From CAVVEC01 sp963770485 (GTDB lineage: Bacteria; Acidobacteriota; Terriglobia; Terriglobales; Acidobacteriaceae): 64,000 nucleotides of DNA. The number at the start of each line of letters is the position of its first letter. The stretch's first letter is position 1. The DNA is taken from positions 1 to 64,000 of the forward strand of contig CAVYPX010000014.1 of the NCBI GenBank assembly GCA_963770485.1, in the 5' to 3' direction. The notes beneath the pieces are model-generated. The model saw only the letters and a list, made by a program, of their open reading frames with translations, searched no databases and had not been told where the DNA came from. Shown here piece after piece: positions 9,358-17,897 of this stretch. A program made the translations under genes and the position numbers.

Positions 9358-9380
9358 GCCTTTAGAGAATCTCTAAAGGC
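9358..9380. promoter_or_regulatory. Perfect 11-bp palindrome in a divergent promoter region
   Basis: GCCTTTAGAGA, one spacer base (A), then TCTCTAAAGGC. It lies 55 bp upstream of the leftward gene at 9302 and 41 bp upstream of the rightward gene at 9422. No T-tract follows on either side and both flanking genes start away from it, so an operator fits better than a terminator. Confidence 0.6.
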
Positions 9381-9421
9381 GGACCAGCAGGATCGTCGAT
9401 TCCGCCAACGGTGAATTGAAC

Positions 9422-9766
9422 ATGGATGAAGACAAAGATAAACCACGCAAGAGCATTTTCCGAAGTCTGGCGCTGAAACCAGCGGAAGATAGCGCCAAGG
9501 ACAGGCCCATGATGGAACTGGCACCCGCAATGCCGGAGCTGGGGATTGCTCCCTGCCCAGTGTGCGGGCATAAAGTCGCCGTGTTTGTGACCCGGACCAA
9601 GCGGCCCTTTATCAATTGTGGCTTCTGTTCCGCCCGCATCTTTTACAACGGTTCGCGCTCCCAGCACCTTTTACAAAAGCAAATCGAGCCTGCCAAAGAA
9701 ACCGATGGGAGCAACGGATCGAAGGTGTTGAACGGCCTGAAAACCATCGTGGGAGGAAAGCAATGA
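9422..9766 (+). CDS. Small zinc-ribbon protein
   Basis: About 114 residues. A CPVCGHK motif near residue 44 and CGFCSAR near residue 70 give a CxxC...CxxC zinc ribbon, usually a nucleic-acid or protein contact module. The N-terminus is charged (DEDKDKPRKS). The ATG at 9422 has only a weak ribosome site; a TTG two codons earlier is an alternative. The stop overlaps the next start (ATGA at 9763-9766), so the two genes are translationally coupled. It opens the rightward block leading to excisionase and integrase. Function unknown. Confidence 0.6.
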   Translation: MDEDKDKPRKSIFRSLALKPAEDSAKDRPMMELAPAMPELGIAPCPVCGHKVAVFVTRTKRPFINCGFCSARIFYNGSRSQHLLQKQIEPAKETDGSNGSKVLNGLKTIVGGKQ

Positions 9767-10125
9767 CTGCGGTTATCTCGCTTCGCCTGCCAGCGGCGCT
9801 GGAACGCACCGTTCGTGGTCACGCGGTTCACTCGAAAATGACGGTCCCGGAGATCGTTCGCGTGATTCTCATGCACGCGCCGGACGGCCAGTACGACTTT
9901 TCTGTGCTGCCTGACGTTCCACAACGTCTGGACGCCAAACTCGATGTCCGGTTGCCCGAAGAGTTGGTTTCACGGCTACGTGCCGAATCCGAACGGTTAA
10001 GAATTTCGGTTTCTGTCTACAGCCGAGTGATTTTGTACGCCTATTACACCAAACGGCTGATTCTTGTCGAAATAGGAGAGCGTTACACACTAGCGGAGAA
10101 CCATGACCAAAAGAAGAGTGCTTGA
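9763..10125 (+). CDS. Small DNA-binding protein with two RHH-like segments
   Basis: 120 residues. The start ATG is preceded by GGGAGGAAAG and overlaps the previous stop. Two similar segments are visible: AVISLRLPAALERTVRGHAV (residues 3-22) and KLDVRLPEELVSRLRAESER (about residues 66-85). Each has an alternating strand followed by a helix, as in Arc/MetJ-type ribbon-helix-helix proteins, so this may be a fused RHH pair that binds DNA as a monomer or dimer. It sits between a zinc-ribbon gene and a winged-helix gene in the integration module. A role in controlling excision or transfer is an inference. Confidence 0.55.
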   Translation: MTAVISLRLPAALERTVRGHAVHSKMTVPEIVRVILMHAPDGQYDFSVLPDVPQRLDAKLDVRLPEELVSRLRAESERLRISVSVYSRVILYAYYTKRLILVEIGERYTLAENHDQKKSA

Positions 10126-10351
10126 GATATTTGCGGCAAGTTCGAGATTCATAACGCCGGATGAAATAAGGAAATGTCTACAAGGGAACCCGCAGCGCAG
10201 TTCTGTCTACAGTTATTTATCCCGTCTGTGTAGACAAGGACTTCTGGAACGGGCGCAAGGCTGGTCACGGGTTGCGTACCGGATTACGCCCCGTGGAATA
10301 GAGCGCCTTAGATATTTTCGGTCTATCACCGAGTCTTCAACCGCTCCGTAA
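10103..10351 (+). CDS. Small winged-helix DNA-binding protein
   Basis: 82 residues overlapping the previous gene by 23 bp. The sequence FITPDEIRKCLQGNPQRSSV, followed by SYLSRLCRQGLLERAQ and RVAYRITPRGIERLR, follows the helix-turn-helix plus wing pattern of small PadR/ArsR-like regulators. It probably regulates its own block or the integrase downstream. No cofactor motif is visible. Confidence 0.6.
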   Translation: MTKRRVLEIFAASSRFITPDEIRKCLQGNPQRSSVYSYLSRLCRQGLLERAQGWSRVAYRITPRGIERLRYFRSITESSTAP

Positions 10352-10361
10352 AGCAGGCAGA

Positions 10362-10604
10362 ATGACGACCAATCTCCAGTCCGAATGGCTGACAGTTGAG
10401 GAAGCAGCGCAATACCTGAAGGTCAAGCATCGCACGCTATTGCTCTGGGTCCGCCAGGGCAAAGTGAAAGCTTTTGCACTGTCGGGCACGAAGCGCCGGG
10501 TCTGGCGCTTTCGGCTGGCGGATTTAGACGCGGCTCTTCTGGAATCCCCCGTGCTACCATCCACTACGCCATCCGTGCGCCCTGCGGAAAGGATGGAGCA
10601 ATGA
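10362..10604 (+). CDS. xis: Excisionase-like helix-turn-helix protein
   Basis: 80 residues of the MerR/Xis-type helix-turn-helix class: WLTVEEAAQYLKVKHRTLLL followed by WVRQGKVKAFALSGTKRRVW. Such proteins bind the attachment region, bend DNA and steer the integrase toward excision. The gene starts 10 bp after the winged-helix gene and its stop overlaps the integrase start by 4 bases, so Xis and Int are coupled. The symbol is used for the family role, not from a named homologue. Confidence 0.75.
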   Translation: MTTNLQSEWLTVEEAAQYLKVKHRTLLLWVRQGKVKAFALSGTKRRVWRFRLADLDAALLESPVLPSTTPSVRPAERMEQ

Positions 10605-11713
10605 AAAGGGCTGCACGGTTTAAGACAGGAAGTGTGGTTTTTGACAAACGACGGAGGACTTGGAATTTCCTGTGGTGGGAGAATCGCAAGCGACGCTCCA
10701 AGGTGATTGGCTCTGGTCGCGATTTCCCAACCAAGGCATCCGCATCGATGGCCGCCAAGCCTCTTATGGATGCGATGGAAAACCAAGTCAGACCGAACAG
10801 TAACTTGCCAACGGTTCGTGCGTTGGTGGAACAGTACCGAGCAGAGAAAATGCCACAGCGGACGATGACACGACAGGGCTACAATACGTGGCTCAATCAC
10901 TACATCATTCCGACCTGGGGCGACCGAATGATACAGGAGCTAGAGGCACGTCCTATTGACCTGTGGTTGCAATCTCTGAAACTGGCACCCAAGTCCAAGG
11001 TCCACATTCGTGGATTGATGCGTGTTTTGTGGGATTTCGCCATGTGGCGCGGATACGTGCCCGTGCAGCGCAATCCGATGGAATTGGTCACGGTTAAAGG
11101 AGCAAGCAAACGCACACGGCAACCCCGCAGCTTGACCGTGGGGGAGTTTCAGCACCTTATCGGGCACATGGAGGAACCCTTTCGCACGATGGCTCTGGTC
11201 TGTGTCTGCTTTGGCCTTCGCATCAGCGAGTGCCTGGCGCTGAAATGGTCCGACGTGGAGTGGCTGAACTGCACGCTCCGCATCGAACGCGGCATCGTGC
11301 ATCAAGTCGTTGATGACGTGAAAACGCCTGAGTCACAGCGTTCCATGCACATCGACGCCGAAATGCTGGGAGTGCTAAAGCAATGGAAGCAGACAACTCA
11401 GTTCTCCGCACCGGGAGATTGGATGTTCGCTTCCCCAGCGCAGATTGGCCGCTTGCCGTTCTCCTATGCAGGAGTTTGGCGGGCGATTCGCAGGGCTGCG
11501 GTGAAAGCTGGAACTAACCCGCTTAGTTCCCACACCTTCCGTCACACATACAGGTCGTGGCTGGATTCTGTTGGCACCCCGGTGGGCGTGCAGCAACGCC
11601 TCATGCGTCATACGGACATCCGCACCACGATGAACGTTTACGGGGCAGCAGCCACAGCGGACATGCGACAGGCGCACGAGAAAATCGTTCGTCTGGCGCT
11701 GCCACAGAGCTAA
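10601..11713 (+). CDS. int: Tyrosine site-specific integrase
   Basis: 370 residues. An Arm-type/SAM-like N-terminus (about residues 55-150) is followed by the catalytic domain. The first catalytic Arg lies in CFGLRISECLALKWSDV, the His-x-x-Arg box in HTFRHTYRSW, the late His in QRLMRHTDIRTT and the nucleophilic Tyr in MNVYGAA. All expected residues are present, so it is probably active. The gene ends 46 bp from the 3' end of tRNA-Ser(GCT) and points toward it, the standard arrangement for elements that integrate into tRNA 3' ends. It is coupled to the excisionase gene. Confidence 0.93.
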   Translation: MKRAARFKTGSVVFDKRRRTWNFLWWENRKRRSKVIGSGRDFPTKASASMAAKPLMDAMENQVRPNSNLPTVRALVEQYRAEKMPQRTMTRQGYNTWLNHYIIPTWGDRMIQELEARPIDLWLQSLKLAPKSKVHIRGLMRVLWDFAMWRGYVPVQRNPMELVTVKGASKRTRQPRSLTVGEFQHLIGHMEEPFRTMALVCVCFGLRISECLALKWSDVEWLNCTLRIERGIVHQVVDDVKTPESQRSMHIDAEMLGVLKQWKQTTQFSAPGDWMFASPAQIGRLPFSYAGVWRAIRRAAVKAGTNPLSSHTFRHTYRSWLDSVGTPVGVQQRLMRHTDIRTTMNVYGAAATADMRQAHEKIVRLALPQS

Positions 11714-11758
11714 ACGGATTGCGCTACGGATTGCACGGTATGTAAGTGATTGAAAACC

Positions 11759-11852
<94 letters not shown>

Positions 11853-11937
11853 GGCGCGTGCGGAGCCCATAGTCTATCACTTTTTTCTGGTCATGCCTCC
11901 CGTGGGGAAATAGTAACTCCGCACACTGACTGGGGTT

Positions 11938-13344
11938 CTAACCGGCATCAGCCTCGTCTTCGCGACGATGCTTTTGGATGTCGATTCCCAGTTGCTCCGC
12001 TTTCTTGTAGAGATGACTGCGCTCCAGTCCCAACACCTTGGCAGCATTTGTCATGTGGTAGCTGCTGCGCTTCAGTTCCGCCAGAATCGTCTCGCGCTCG
12101 AAGTTGGCCACGCGATCGGCCAGCGGTCCTGAGCCCATTCCAAGTGCGGGGGAAATATCAGCAGCAGCGGGCAAAGCAGAGCGCACGCTCTCAAGGGTCA
12201 CCTGTTCCCCGGTTGCCAACAGCATCAGGCGCTCCACCACGTTGCGCAGTTCGCGTATGTTGCCGGGCCAAGAATAAATGGTAAGCGCCTCGATGGCTTC
12301 CGGAGTGAAGGCGATCGTCTTCCAACTATTCTGGGCACAAACCTGCTGGTCGAAATGCTCCACCAGCGCGGGAATATCTTCCCGACGCTCGCGCAGGGGC
12401 GGCAGGGCGAGCGGAAATACGTAAACGCGGTGAAACAGATCCTGACGAAACTTGCCCTCGCGCATCAGACTCTCCAGGTTGCGGTGGGTGGCGACCAGCA
12501 CGCGCACATCCACGGAAATTGGTTTGTCGCCGCCGATGCGTTCGACTTCGCCTTCTTCGAGCACCCGCAGCAGCTTGGCTTGCATGGGCAAGGGCATGTC
12601 CCCGATTTCGTCCAGAAAGATTGTGCCGTGATCCGCTTGTTCGAACTTTCCCATGTGACGCCCGGCGGCGCCGGTGAAAGAACCTTTCTCGTGCCCGAAC
12701 AATTCAGACTCGATCAACTCCGCCGGGACTGCGGCACAGTTCAAAGTGACGAACGGACCCGACGCGCGTGGGCTGCGTTCATGCAGCGTGCGGGCAACCA
12801 GTTCCTTTCCCGTGCCGGTTTCTCCCAGGATGCAGACTCGGGATTCGCTGGCGGCCACGCGTTCTACCTGAGTCATAATCTTCCGCATAACTTCCCCGGT
12901 CCAGATGATCTCGTGCTTGCCCAGGCGCTGGCGAAGCTGGCGATTCTCTGATTCCAGGCGCTGCAGCTTCAGTGCGTTCTCCACCGTGAGCAGCAGTCTT
13001 TCCGTGGAGATCGGTTTCTCCAGGAAGTCGAGTGCGCCCAGCCTCGTGGCTCGCACTGCCATGTCGATGTGGGCCTGCCCCGACATCATGACCACTGGAA
13101 CCGTAATGCCCTGTGACCGGAGATCTTCGAGCAGAGAAAGCCCGTCCTTGCCGGGCATGACCACATCAGAAAAGACCAGGTCGAAGTTTTGCTCTTTGGT
13201 GAGCTCAAGTGCCTTGACCGCGTTGTCACACACCGTGGCCTCATGGCCTGCGAGACGAAACGCGCGTGAGAGCGAGGCCAGGGTGTTGGCCTCGTCGTCC
13301 ACAATCAGGAGGTTCGCTTTTTGCGTCGCCAAATTACTCCTCAA
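11938..13344 (-). CDS. Sigma-54-dependent response regulator, NtrC family
   Basis: 468 residues in three domains. The receiver (residues 10-125) has acidic residues in VDDEAN and the phosphoacceptor Asp in FSDVVMPGKDG. The AAA+ sigma-54 interaction domain (about 145-375) has Walker A GETGTGKE, the GAFTGA-type loop as GSFTGA, Walker B TIFLDEIGDM and the arginine-finger region LFHRVYVFPL. A C-terminal Fis-type helix-turn-helix (NAAKVLGLERSHLYKKAEQL) binds DNA. It is expected to activate sigma-54 promoters when phosphorylated. Its start overlaps the stop of the histidine kinase gene by 4 bases, so the two form a pair. Targets are not visible. Confidence 0.93.
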   Translation of the reverse strand: MRSNLATQKANLLIVDDEANTLASLSRAFRLAGHEATVCDNAVKALELTKEQNFDLVFSDVVMPGKDGLSLLEDLRSQGITVPVVMMSGQAHIDMAVRATRLGALDFLEKPISTERLLLTVENALKLQRLESENRQLRQRLGKHEIIWTGEVMRKIMTQVERVAASESRVCILGETGTGKELVARTLHERSPRASGPFVTLNCAAVPAELIESELFGHEKGSFTGAAGRHMGKFEQADHGTIFLDEIGDMPLPMQAKLLRVLEEGEVERIGGDKPISVDVRVLVATHRNLESLMREGKFRQDLFHRVYVFPLALPPLRERREDIPALVEHFDQQVCAQNSWKTIAFTPEAIEALTIYSWPGNIRELRNVVERLMLLATGEQVTLESVRSALPAAADISPALGMGSGPLADRVANFERETILAELKRSSYHMTNAAKVLGLERSHLYKKAEQLGIDIQKHRREDEADAG

Positions 13345-15179
13345 GGTGCTGCAGGGGATGGGCCGCGGGCCTGCTCAGGAGCTCGCAGCTTGTCGGCATT
13401 GGCCGGCAGTTCGATTATGAATGTTGTCCCACGTCCGGGTTCGCTTCGCACATTGATTCTGCCGCCATGATCGCTGATCACCGACTGCACGATGGCGAGC
13501 CCCAGGCCAGTGCCATGCGCTTTACTGGTGTAATAAGGAGTGAAGAGGCGTTCGCACTCTTCCGGCGTGAGCCCGATGCCGCTATCGGAAACCTCGACGT
13601 AAGAACGATCGCCCTCCCGCCGTGTTCGTAACGTGAGTGTTCCGCCTTGGGGCATGGCATCCATCGCATTCAACAACAGGTTCGAGAGCGCGCGGTGCAG
13701 AAGTTCCGCGTCGGCGCCAATCGGCTCCATCGGTTCGGCAAGCTCCAGTTTACATTCGATCGGGACGCGCTCCGGCGCGCGCAACTGCGCCTGAAACAGC
13801 CGGGCCACATTCTGCACCACGTCATTCAGTTGTACCACCTGGAACTGCGGCTGCGGCATCTTTGAAAACTCGCTGAAGCGCGAGATAATGGCTTTGAGGT
13901 TCGCAATCTCAGCGAGCAGTGCGGAAGAGCTTTCCTTGAAAATCTCGTCGAATTGCTCCGGGCTCTGCTGGCGCGCTCGCAGCAGATTTTCCACCGTCAA
14001 CTGCAGCGGGAACAGAGGATTCTTCAGCTCATGCGCCAGGCGCCGCGCCAACTCACGCCATGCTGCGACTCGCTCCGCCTGCAGTAAATGCTCCCTTTGT
14101 TCCAGCAGTTCGCGAGTCATGCGGTTGAAGGAATCCGCTAACTCGCCTAACTCGTCAGAGGAAGTAACCGCGACCTGCGCATTCCAGTTGCCCGAAGCCA
14201 CTTCCCGCGCGGCTTGCGCGAGTTGCTCCACCGGGCGAGTAACCCGTGCGGCGGCCCAACCGCTCAGCAGAATGGCCAACAATACGCCCGCGCTTCCCGA
14301 CAACAAGGCGGCGGATCGGATGTGCTGGCGCAGTTCCACGTAAGCGCGGCGAGAGTTCCCCACCAACAATATTCCCAGCAGCCGATTATCTTGACCGGTC
14401 AACGAGGCGGAGAGTGGAATCGCATCGATAGTCTCGTCATCGGCAGCGTCGGAGGACCAGTGAATCAGGGTTGTGATTTCCTGCCGCTGCTGCTGGACCC
14501 GCCGGATCAGCGGCGCAATCTGATCCGACTGTCTCACTGCGCCGGAAGGATCGATCAAAAGTTCGGGAGAAAACCCGGATCCGAGATTCTGATAAAACAT
14601 GGCTCGCATGCCGGCGGGAAGTTCGAGCCCGGCGAGGAAATTCTTATCCAGCCGCCGGCCTCCGATTACGAAGAGCGCCTTATCTCCCACGTCCACCGTT
14701 CTGATCGCACACAAACCTAAGGCGGCGCCCTCCGGCAGTTCTTCCTGCTGCAGAAAGGCCTGTTGGGGAGCCGCGCCCGTGGGAAAGAAAGTTTCCTTGT
14801 AGCCGAATTTCGCCGGCCATTGTGCCGACGAAATGATTGTCCCCTGGCTATCCACGAATTCAAGAAAGTCCAGCTGCTGACTTTCTGCCATCGTTCTTGC
14901 TTGGTTCAGATACGCTCCGTAGTCCGGGGCGCCATGGCTCAGCGCGAGTGCCATGTGGGTTGCCGCCTCGCTCGAGGCGACGGTTTCCACATGCTGTACG
15001 ACTTCCCCGCCCCTCCGATCGAACTCCCGGCGGAATTGCGCCACCAGAGCGGTCGTGCGCTCTTCGTTGGCCTTCTCAAAAGCGCGACGCGTAAGCGACG
15101 AGATGATCCAGGCCACCGCCGCGACCGACAGGAACACGGTCAGCGCGAATACGATTAGAAGCTTACGCCGGAGACTCAT
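13341..15179 (-). CDS. Membrane sensor histidine kinase, NtrY-like
   Basis: 612 residues. One membrane segment lies near residues 8-30, a roughly 250-residue extracytoplasmic sensor region follows, and a second membrane segment lies near 285-310. The HAMP linker (VTRPVEQLAQAAREVASGNW) leads to an H-box with phosphoacceptor His in RLAHELKNPLFPL, an N-box (LSNLLLNAMDAMPQ), a G1 box (VSDSGIGL) and a G2 box (GTGLGLAIV). The His-Glu-Leu-Lys-Asn-Pro-Leu form is that of the NtrY/NtrB group. It is coupled at both ends: its stop overlaps the NtrC-like gene and its ATG overlaps the stop of the solute-binding protein gene. The solute-binding protein may present a ligand to the sensor region; this is an inference. 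Confidence 0.92.
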   Translation of the reverse strand: MSLRRKLLIVFALTVFLSVAAVAWIISSLTRRAFEKANEERTTALVAQFRREFDRRGGEVVQHVETVASSEAATHMALALSHGAPDYGAYLNQARTMAESQQLDFLEFVDSQGTIISSAQWPAKFGYKETFFPTGAAPQQAFLQQEELPEGAALGLCAIRTVDVGDKALFVIGGRRLDKNFLAGLELPAGMRAMFYQNLGSGFSPELLIDPSGAVRQSDQIAPLIRRVQQQRQEITTLIHWSSDAADDETIDAIPLSASLTGQDNRLLGILLVGNSRRAYVELRQHIRSAALLSGSAGVLLAILLSGWAAARVTRPVEQLAQAAREVASGNWNAQVAVTSSDELGELADSFNRMTRELLEQREHLLQAERVAAWRELARRLAHELKNPLFPLQLTVENLLRARQQSPEQFDEIFKESSSALLAEIANLKAIISRFSEFSKMPQPQFQVVQLNDVVQNVARLFQAQLRAPERVPIECKLELAEPMEPIGADAELLHRALSNLLLNAMDAMPQGGTLTLRTRREGDRSYVEVSDSGIGLTPEECERLFTPYYTSKAHGTGLGLAIVQSVISDHGGRINVRSEPGRGTTFIIELPANADKLRAPEQARGPSPAAP

Positions 15180-16543
15180 GGTTTCTCCGCGGCGAGCCAG
15201 ACATCTGGCAAGCCCCAGCTGCCATCGCGGACTTCACTCCAATTCCTCACCGTCGCAGACACGCCGCAGGCCGCCCGCAGATGCAGCAAAGGAATAACCC
15301 GCTGCGCTTGCAGCAAGGAATTTTCCGCGCTGTAGAGATCATCCACGGAATTACCTGCAAATTTAGGCCGTGGAAGCCCCAGTGCTGCCGCCAGTTCCCC
15401 AAGCGCAACGTGAGCGTCGAGCGAAGCCAACGGAACCCGGACCAGCCGCACATCTGCTGTATTCCCGGTAGCAAGCTGCAGCCGGAGTCCGGCATCGCGT
15501 GCGCTCAGCGCGATTCGCTCGGCCAGCACCCGTTCCACGGGATCATCGGCGTCGTAGCCGAGACTCCACAGGGTTGTCGTTTGCACCTCCGCGCGTTCCT
15601 GCTGCGCAAGCGTCAGGTTCGCACTGGCGGGAAAAACAAATGCGTAACCACTCATCCAGTTGGGCAGAAGTCCACCGGCAGGCTCGCCGCCACCTTGCAG
15701 CACAACATTGTTCAGCAACTCGCGATCAATGCTAAGCTCCAGAACCTGGCGCTGTCTCCCATCCGCGGGCGACTGGGGATCGTGGCTGAAGACCAGCGCC
15801 ACCAGTTCCATCGCAGCCGAGCGCTCGACGCGGCGGCCTTCCGCCGACGCTCCATGCGCTTGCTCTGCCGCCACCTCGATCACCTGTGCCTTACCCAGAT
15901 CGAAGGAAATCATTTGTTCGCGAAAACTTTTTCCCATTTCAATTTCGATGGAATCCGGGAAGGGACGGCCGCCCCAATAGTCGTCACGCGCCACCAGGGC
16001 AAGTTTCTTCCCTGCGTCCCACTGCGTGACTGCAAACGGACCCGTGCCCACGATTCTTCCACTTTCCCGCTTAGCAATAACGTTGCGCCGCAAAGCCAGT
16101 TCTGCAGGGAGGTCGGGGGCAGGGGAATCACGCTCGATGGTGACCGCGTCTCCCGTGGGAAACACTTTCCAGGTTGGATTCACGGCACGCAAGGAAGCGG
16201 CCACAGCATCCGGCGTAACCGGCGTTCCGCCTTGAAAAGTAACGCCCTGCCGCAAAGAAAATTCCCAGCGTTGGTAGCCCGGCTCCGACTGCCAGGAATT
16301 TGCCAGCGCCGGTTTCGTCCTGCCCTGCTCGTCCAACGAGACCAGGGTGTCAAAAATCAGGGCAAACAAATTGCGGGACCCGGCCCAGTCCGGCTGATTG
16401 GGATCCGCCGGGTCGAGAGAAGCCGGAGCGGCTCGCATGGCGACATGCAAAGTTCCGCCGTAATGCGGGCGCGTGGCCGCGTTGGCTACGCCAGCCGCAA
16501 GCAGGCTACAGGCCGCAAGTAAGGGAAAGCCGGTAAGCCTCAT
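15176..16543 (-). CDS. ABC-type solute-binding protein, family 5 (oligopeptide/nickel type)
   Basis: 455 residues with a signal peptide (LLAACSLLAAGVANAATRP). Family-5 signatures include YGGTLHVAMRAAPASLDPAD, RNLFALIFDTLVSLDEQGR, WEFSLRQGVTFQGGTPVTPD and VGTGPFAVTQWDAGKKLAL. Family members bind peptides, nickel or similar ligands in the periplasm for an ABC importer. At 455 residues it is shorter than typical members (about 500-540). No permease or ATPase gene is adjacent; instead it overlaps a sensor kinase gene. A role as a sensing accessory rather than transport is therefore plausible. Ligand unknown. Confidence 0.83.
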   Translation of the reverse strand: MRLTGFPLLAACSLLAAGVANAATRPHYGGTLHVAMRAAPASLDPADPNQPDWAGSRNLFALIFDTLVSLDEQGRTKPALANSWQSEPGYQRWEFSLRQGVTFQGGTPVTPDAVAASLRAVNPTWKVFPTGDAVTIERDSPAPDLPAELALRRNVIAKRESGRIVGTGPFAVTQWDAGKKLALVARDDYWGGRPFPDSIEIEMGKSFREQMISFDLGKAQVIEVAAEQAHGASAEGRRVERSAAMELVALVFSHDPQSPADGRQRQVLELSIDRELLNNVVLQGGGEPAGGLLPNWMSGYAFVFPASANLTLAQQERAEVQTTTLWSLGYDADDPVERVLAERIALSARDAGLRLQLATGNTADVRLVRVPLASLDAHVALGELAAALGLPRPKFAGNSVDDLYSAENSLLQAQRVIPLLHLRAACGVSATVRNWSEVRDGSWGLPDVWLAAEKP

Positions 16544-17789
16544 ATCTCCCCGTTTCCGAATTCTGCGAGACCGCGATGGCGCTGTTCGCGTCTGCTTCCG
16601 TCCACAGCGCAGTGACGTTGCCAGTAAACTCCACCGGCTGGCTTACGGCCACCGGCTCGCGATCTGCGATTTCGAAAGCCCGCACCGTGTCGCTCATGCC
16701 ATCCCCATTTCCTGTGGCTAAAATTTGCCACCCCAGACCGCACCCGCTTTTCACGCTGGCGATGTCGCTGCCCCAGCCGAGTCGTGCCGCGGTCTGATCG
16801 GTGATGCCATCCAGCAAGTGGACTCGACCGTCCACGGCAGCAAAGAGCCAAAGCGTGTATTTGTTTCGCGGAAGCGCCGCGGCAGAATAAAAGGCCGGAG
16901 CCGTGGTTTGCTTTTCAATTCCAGGCGAAAGTGCGCCAGTAAAGAAATTTCTCGTGGAAGCAAAGAACGCACTCAAGCCGGACGGCTCTGCCCCCAACGG
17001 CCACGTCACTAACGGCCAAGGATCATCGCTCTCGAAGCAGTTGACGGCGAGCGGCGCAGTCGCCGTGCTGCGGCAGAAAATCCCTGGCAGGTAGGCGTCG
17101 AACAGGTGATCTTTCCTCAGAACCAACCGGCCCCGCAGATCGCGTGGCCAGGGATGCAAGTGGGGTACGGGAAATTCCTGTTCCTGCTGCCAACGGCTGT
17201 CTTGAAGCCGGTAGAGCAAGATATTCTCCGGCTCGAGCAGAATCATGTGCTGCGGGTTTGCGTTTACCATCGCAACATCAAGAATGCGGTTTTCGTCCGA
17301 CCAGAGGAGCGCTTTGTGAACCGTCAGCCCTGCCGGCGGGTGCTCGGTCATTGCCGCATTCGGTCGCGGCGCGGCAACCATGACTACGGAAGACTGGTTG
17401 TCGCCCTGATGAATCTCCGCCACCCAAACGTAGTCCTGCAAATTTTCGGAGAGCGAAATCTGTACCGTGACCGCAGCCTGATCTGCATTTACAAAATGAA
17501 CGCCCAGGGCTCCGAGTTCGGCGAGAAGTGCCCGGCGGATTTCCTCGACTTCACTATTACTGAGAGACGAACGGTTTCCCACCTTCACGGCCACCGCGCC
17601 CGGCCCCGTAGCCACCGCGATCTTTCGGGCCAGTTGCTCGGCGGGCGCACGCCAATCGCTTGCCCGGGACACTGGCACGAGCAGCATCATCAACAGCAAG
17701 AAGCGGGCAACGCGCCGACGGTCTGACAGGGGAACGAGCATCTTCAGAACGCGCAAAGCATAAGCCGCATTGTAAGTCGTTCTCGGCAT
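16506..17789 (-). CDS. Secreted or anchored protein of unknown function
   Basis: About 427 residues. A hydrophobic stretch ending ARFLLLMMLLVPVSRASDW suggests a signal peptide or anchor. The mature part begins with an alpha/beta segment (LARKIAVATGPGAVAVKVGN, then VQISLSENLQDYVWVAEIHQ). The C-terminal half reads like beta-propeller blades (DGRVHLLDGITDQTAARLGW, ILATGNGDGMSDTVRAFEIA). Two starts are possible: 17789 with AGGGG 5 bases upstream, and 17741, which gives a more normal signal peptide but a weak ribosome site. The gene overlaps the solute-binding protein gene by 38 bp, so it belongs to the same transcription unit. It may be a periplasmic partner of that system; no family is recognised. 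Confidence 0.6.
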   Translation of the reverse strand: MPRTTYNAAYALRVLKMLVPLSDRRRVARFLLLMMLLVPVSRASDWRAPAEQLARKIAVATGPGAVAVKVGNRSSLSNSEVEEIRRALLAELGALGVHFVNADQAAVTVQISLSENLQDYVWVAEIHQGDNQSSVVMVAAPRPNAAMTEHPPAGLTVHKALLWSDENRILDVAMVNANPQHMILLEPENILLYRLQDSRWQQEQEFPVPHLHPWPRDLRGRLVLRKDHLFDAYLPGIFCRSTATAPLAVNCFESDDPWPLVTWPLGAEPSGLSAFFASTRNFFTGALSPGIEKQTTAPAFYSAAALPRNKYTLWLFAAVDGRVHLLDGITDQTAARLGWGSDIASVKSGCGLGWQILATGNGDGMSDTVRAFEIADREPVAVSQPVEFTGNVTALWTEADANSAIAVSQNSETGRYEAYRLSLTCGL

Positions 17790-17841
17790 ATAGCCCCTGT
17801 ACTGGTTGTAGACACCGATGGTTGCTCCGTGAGTCTGCACC

Positions 17842-17882
17842 GCCGTCCTGAGGGAAGCCGAAGCAGCCTCCGGCAGGACGGC
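17842..17882. terminator. Hairpin between the SPFH gene and the next gene
   Basis: Arms GCCGTCCTG (17842-17850) and CAGGACGGC (17874-17882) with a 23-base loop that has some internal pairing. No T-tract follows, so it may be an attenuator or a palindromic repeat rather than a strong terminator. Confidence 0.35.
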
Positions 17883-17897
17883 AGCGCTACGCAAATC

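Noticed and set aside
15281..16522. Long plus-strand open frame (413 codons)
   Set aside because: Fully antisense to the solute-binding protein gene; composition is a shadow of GC-rich codons and there is no family motif or ribosome site.
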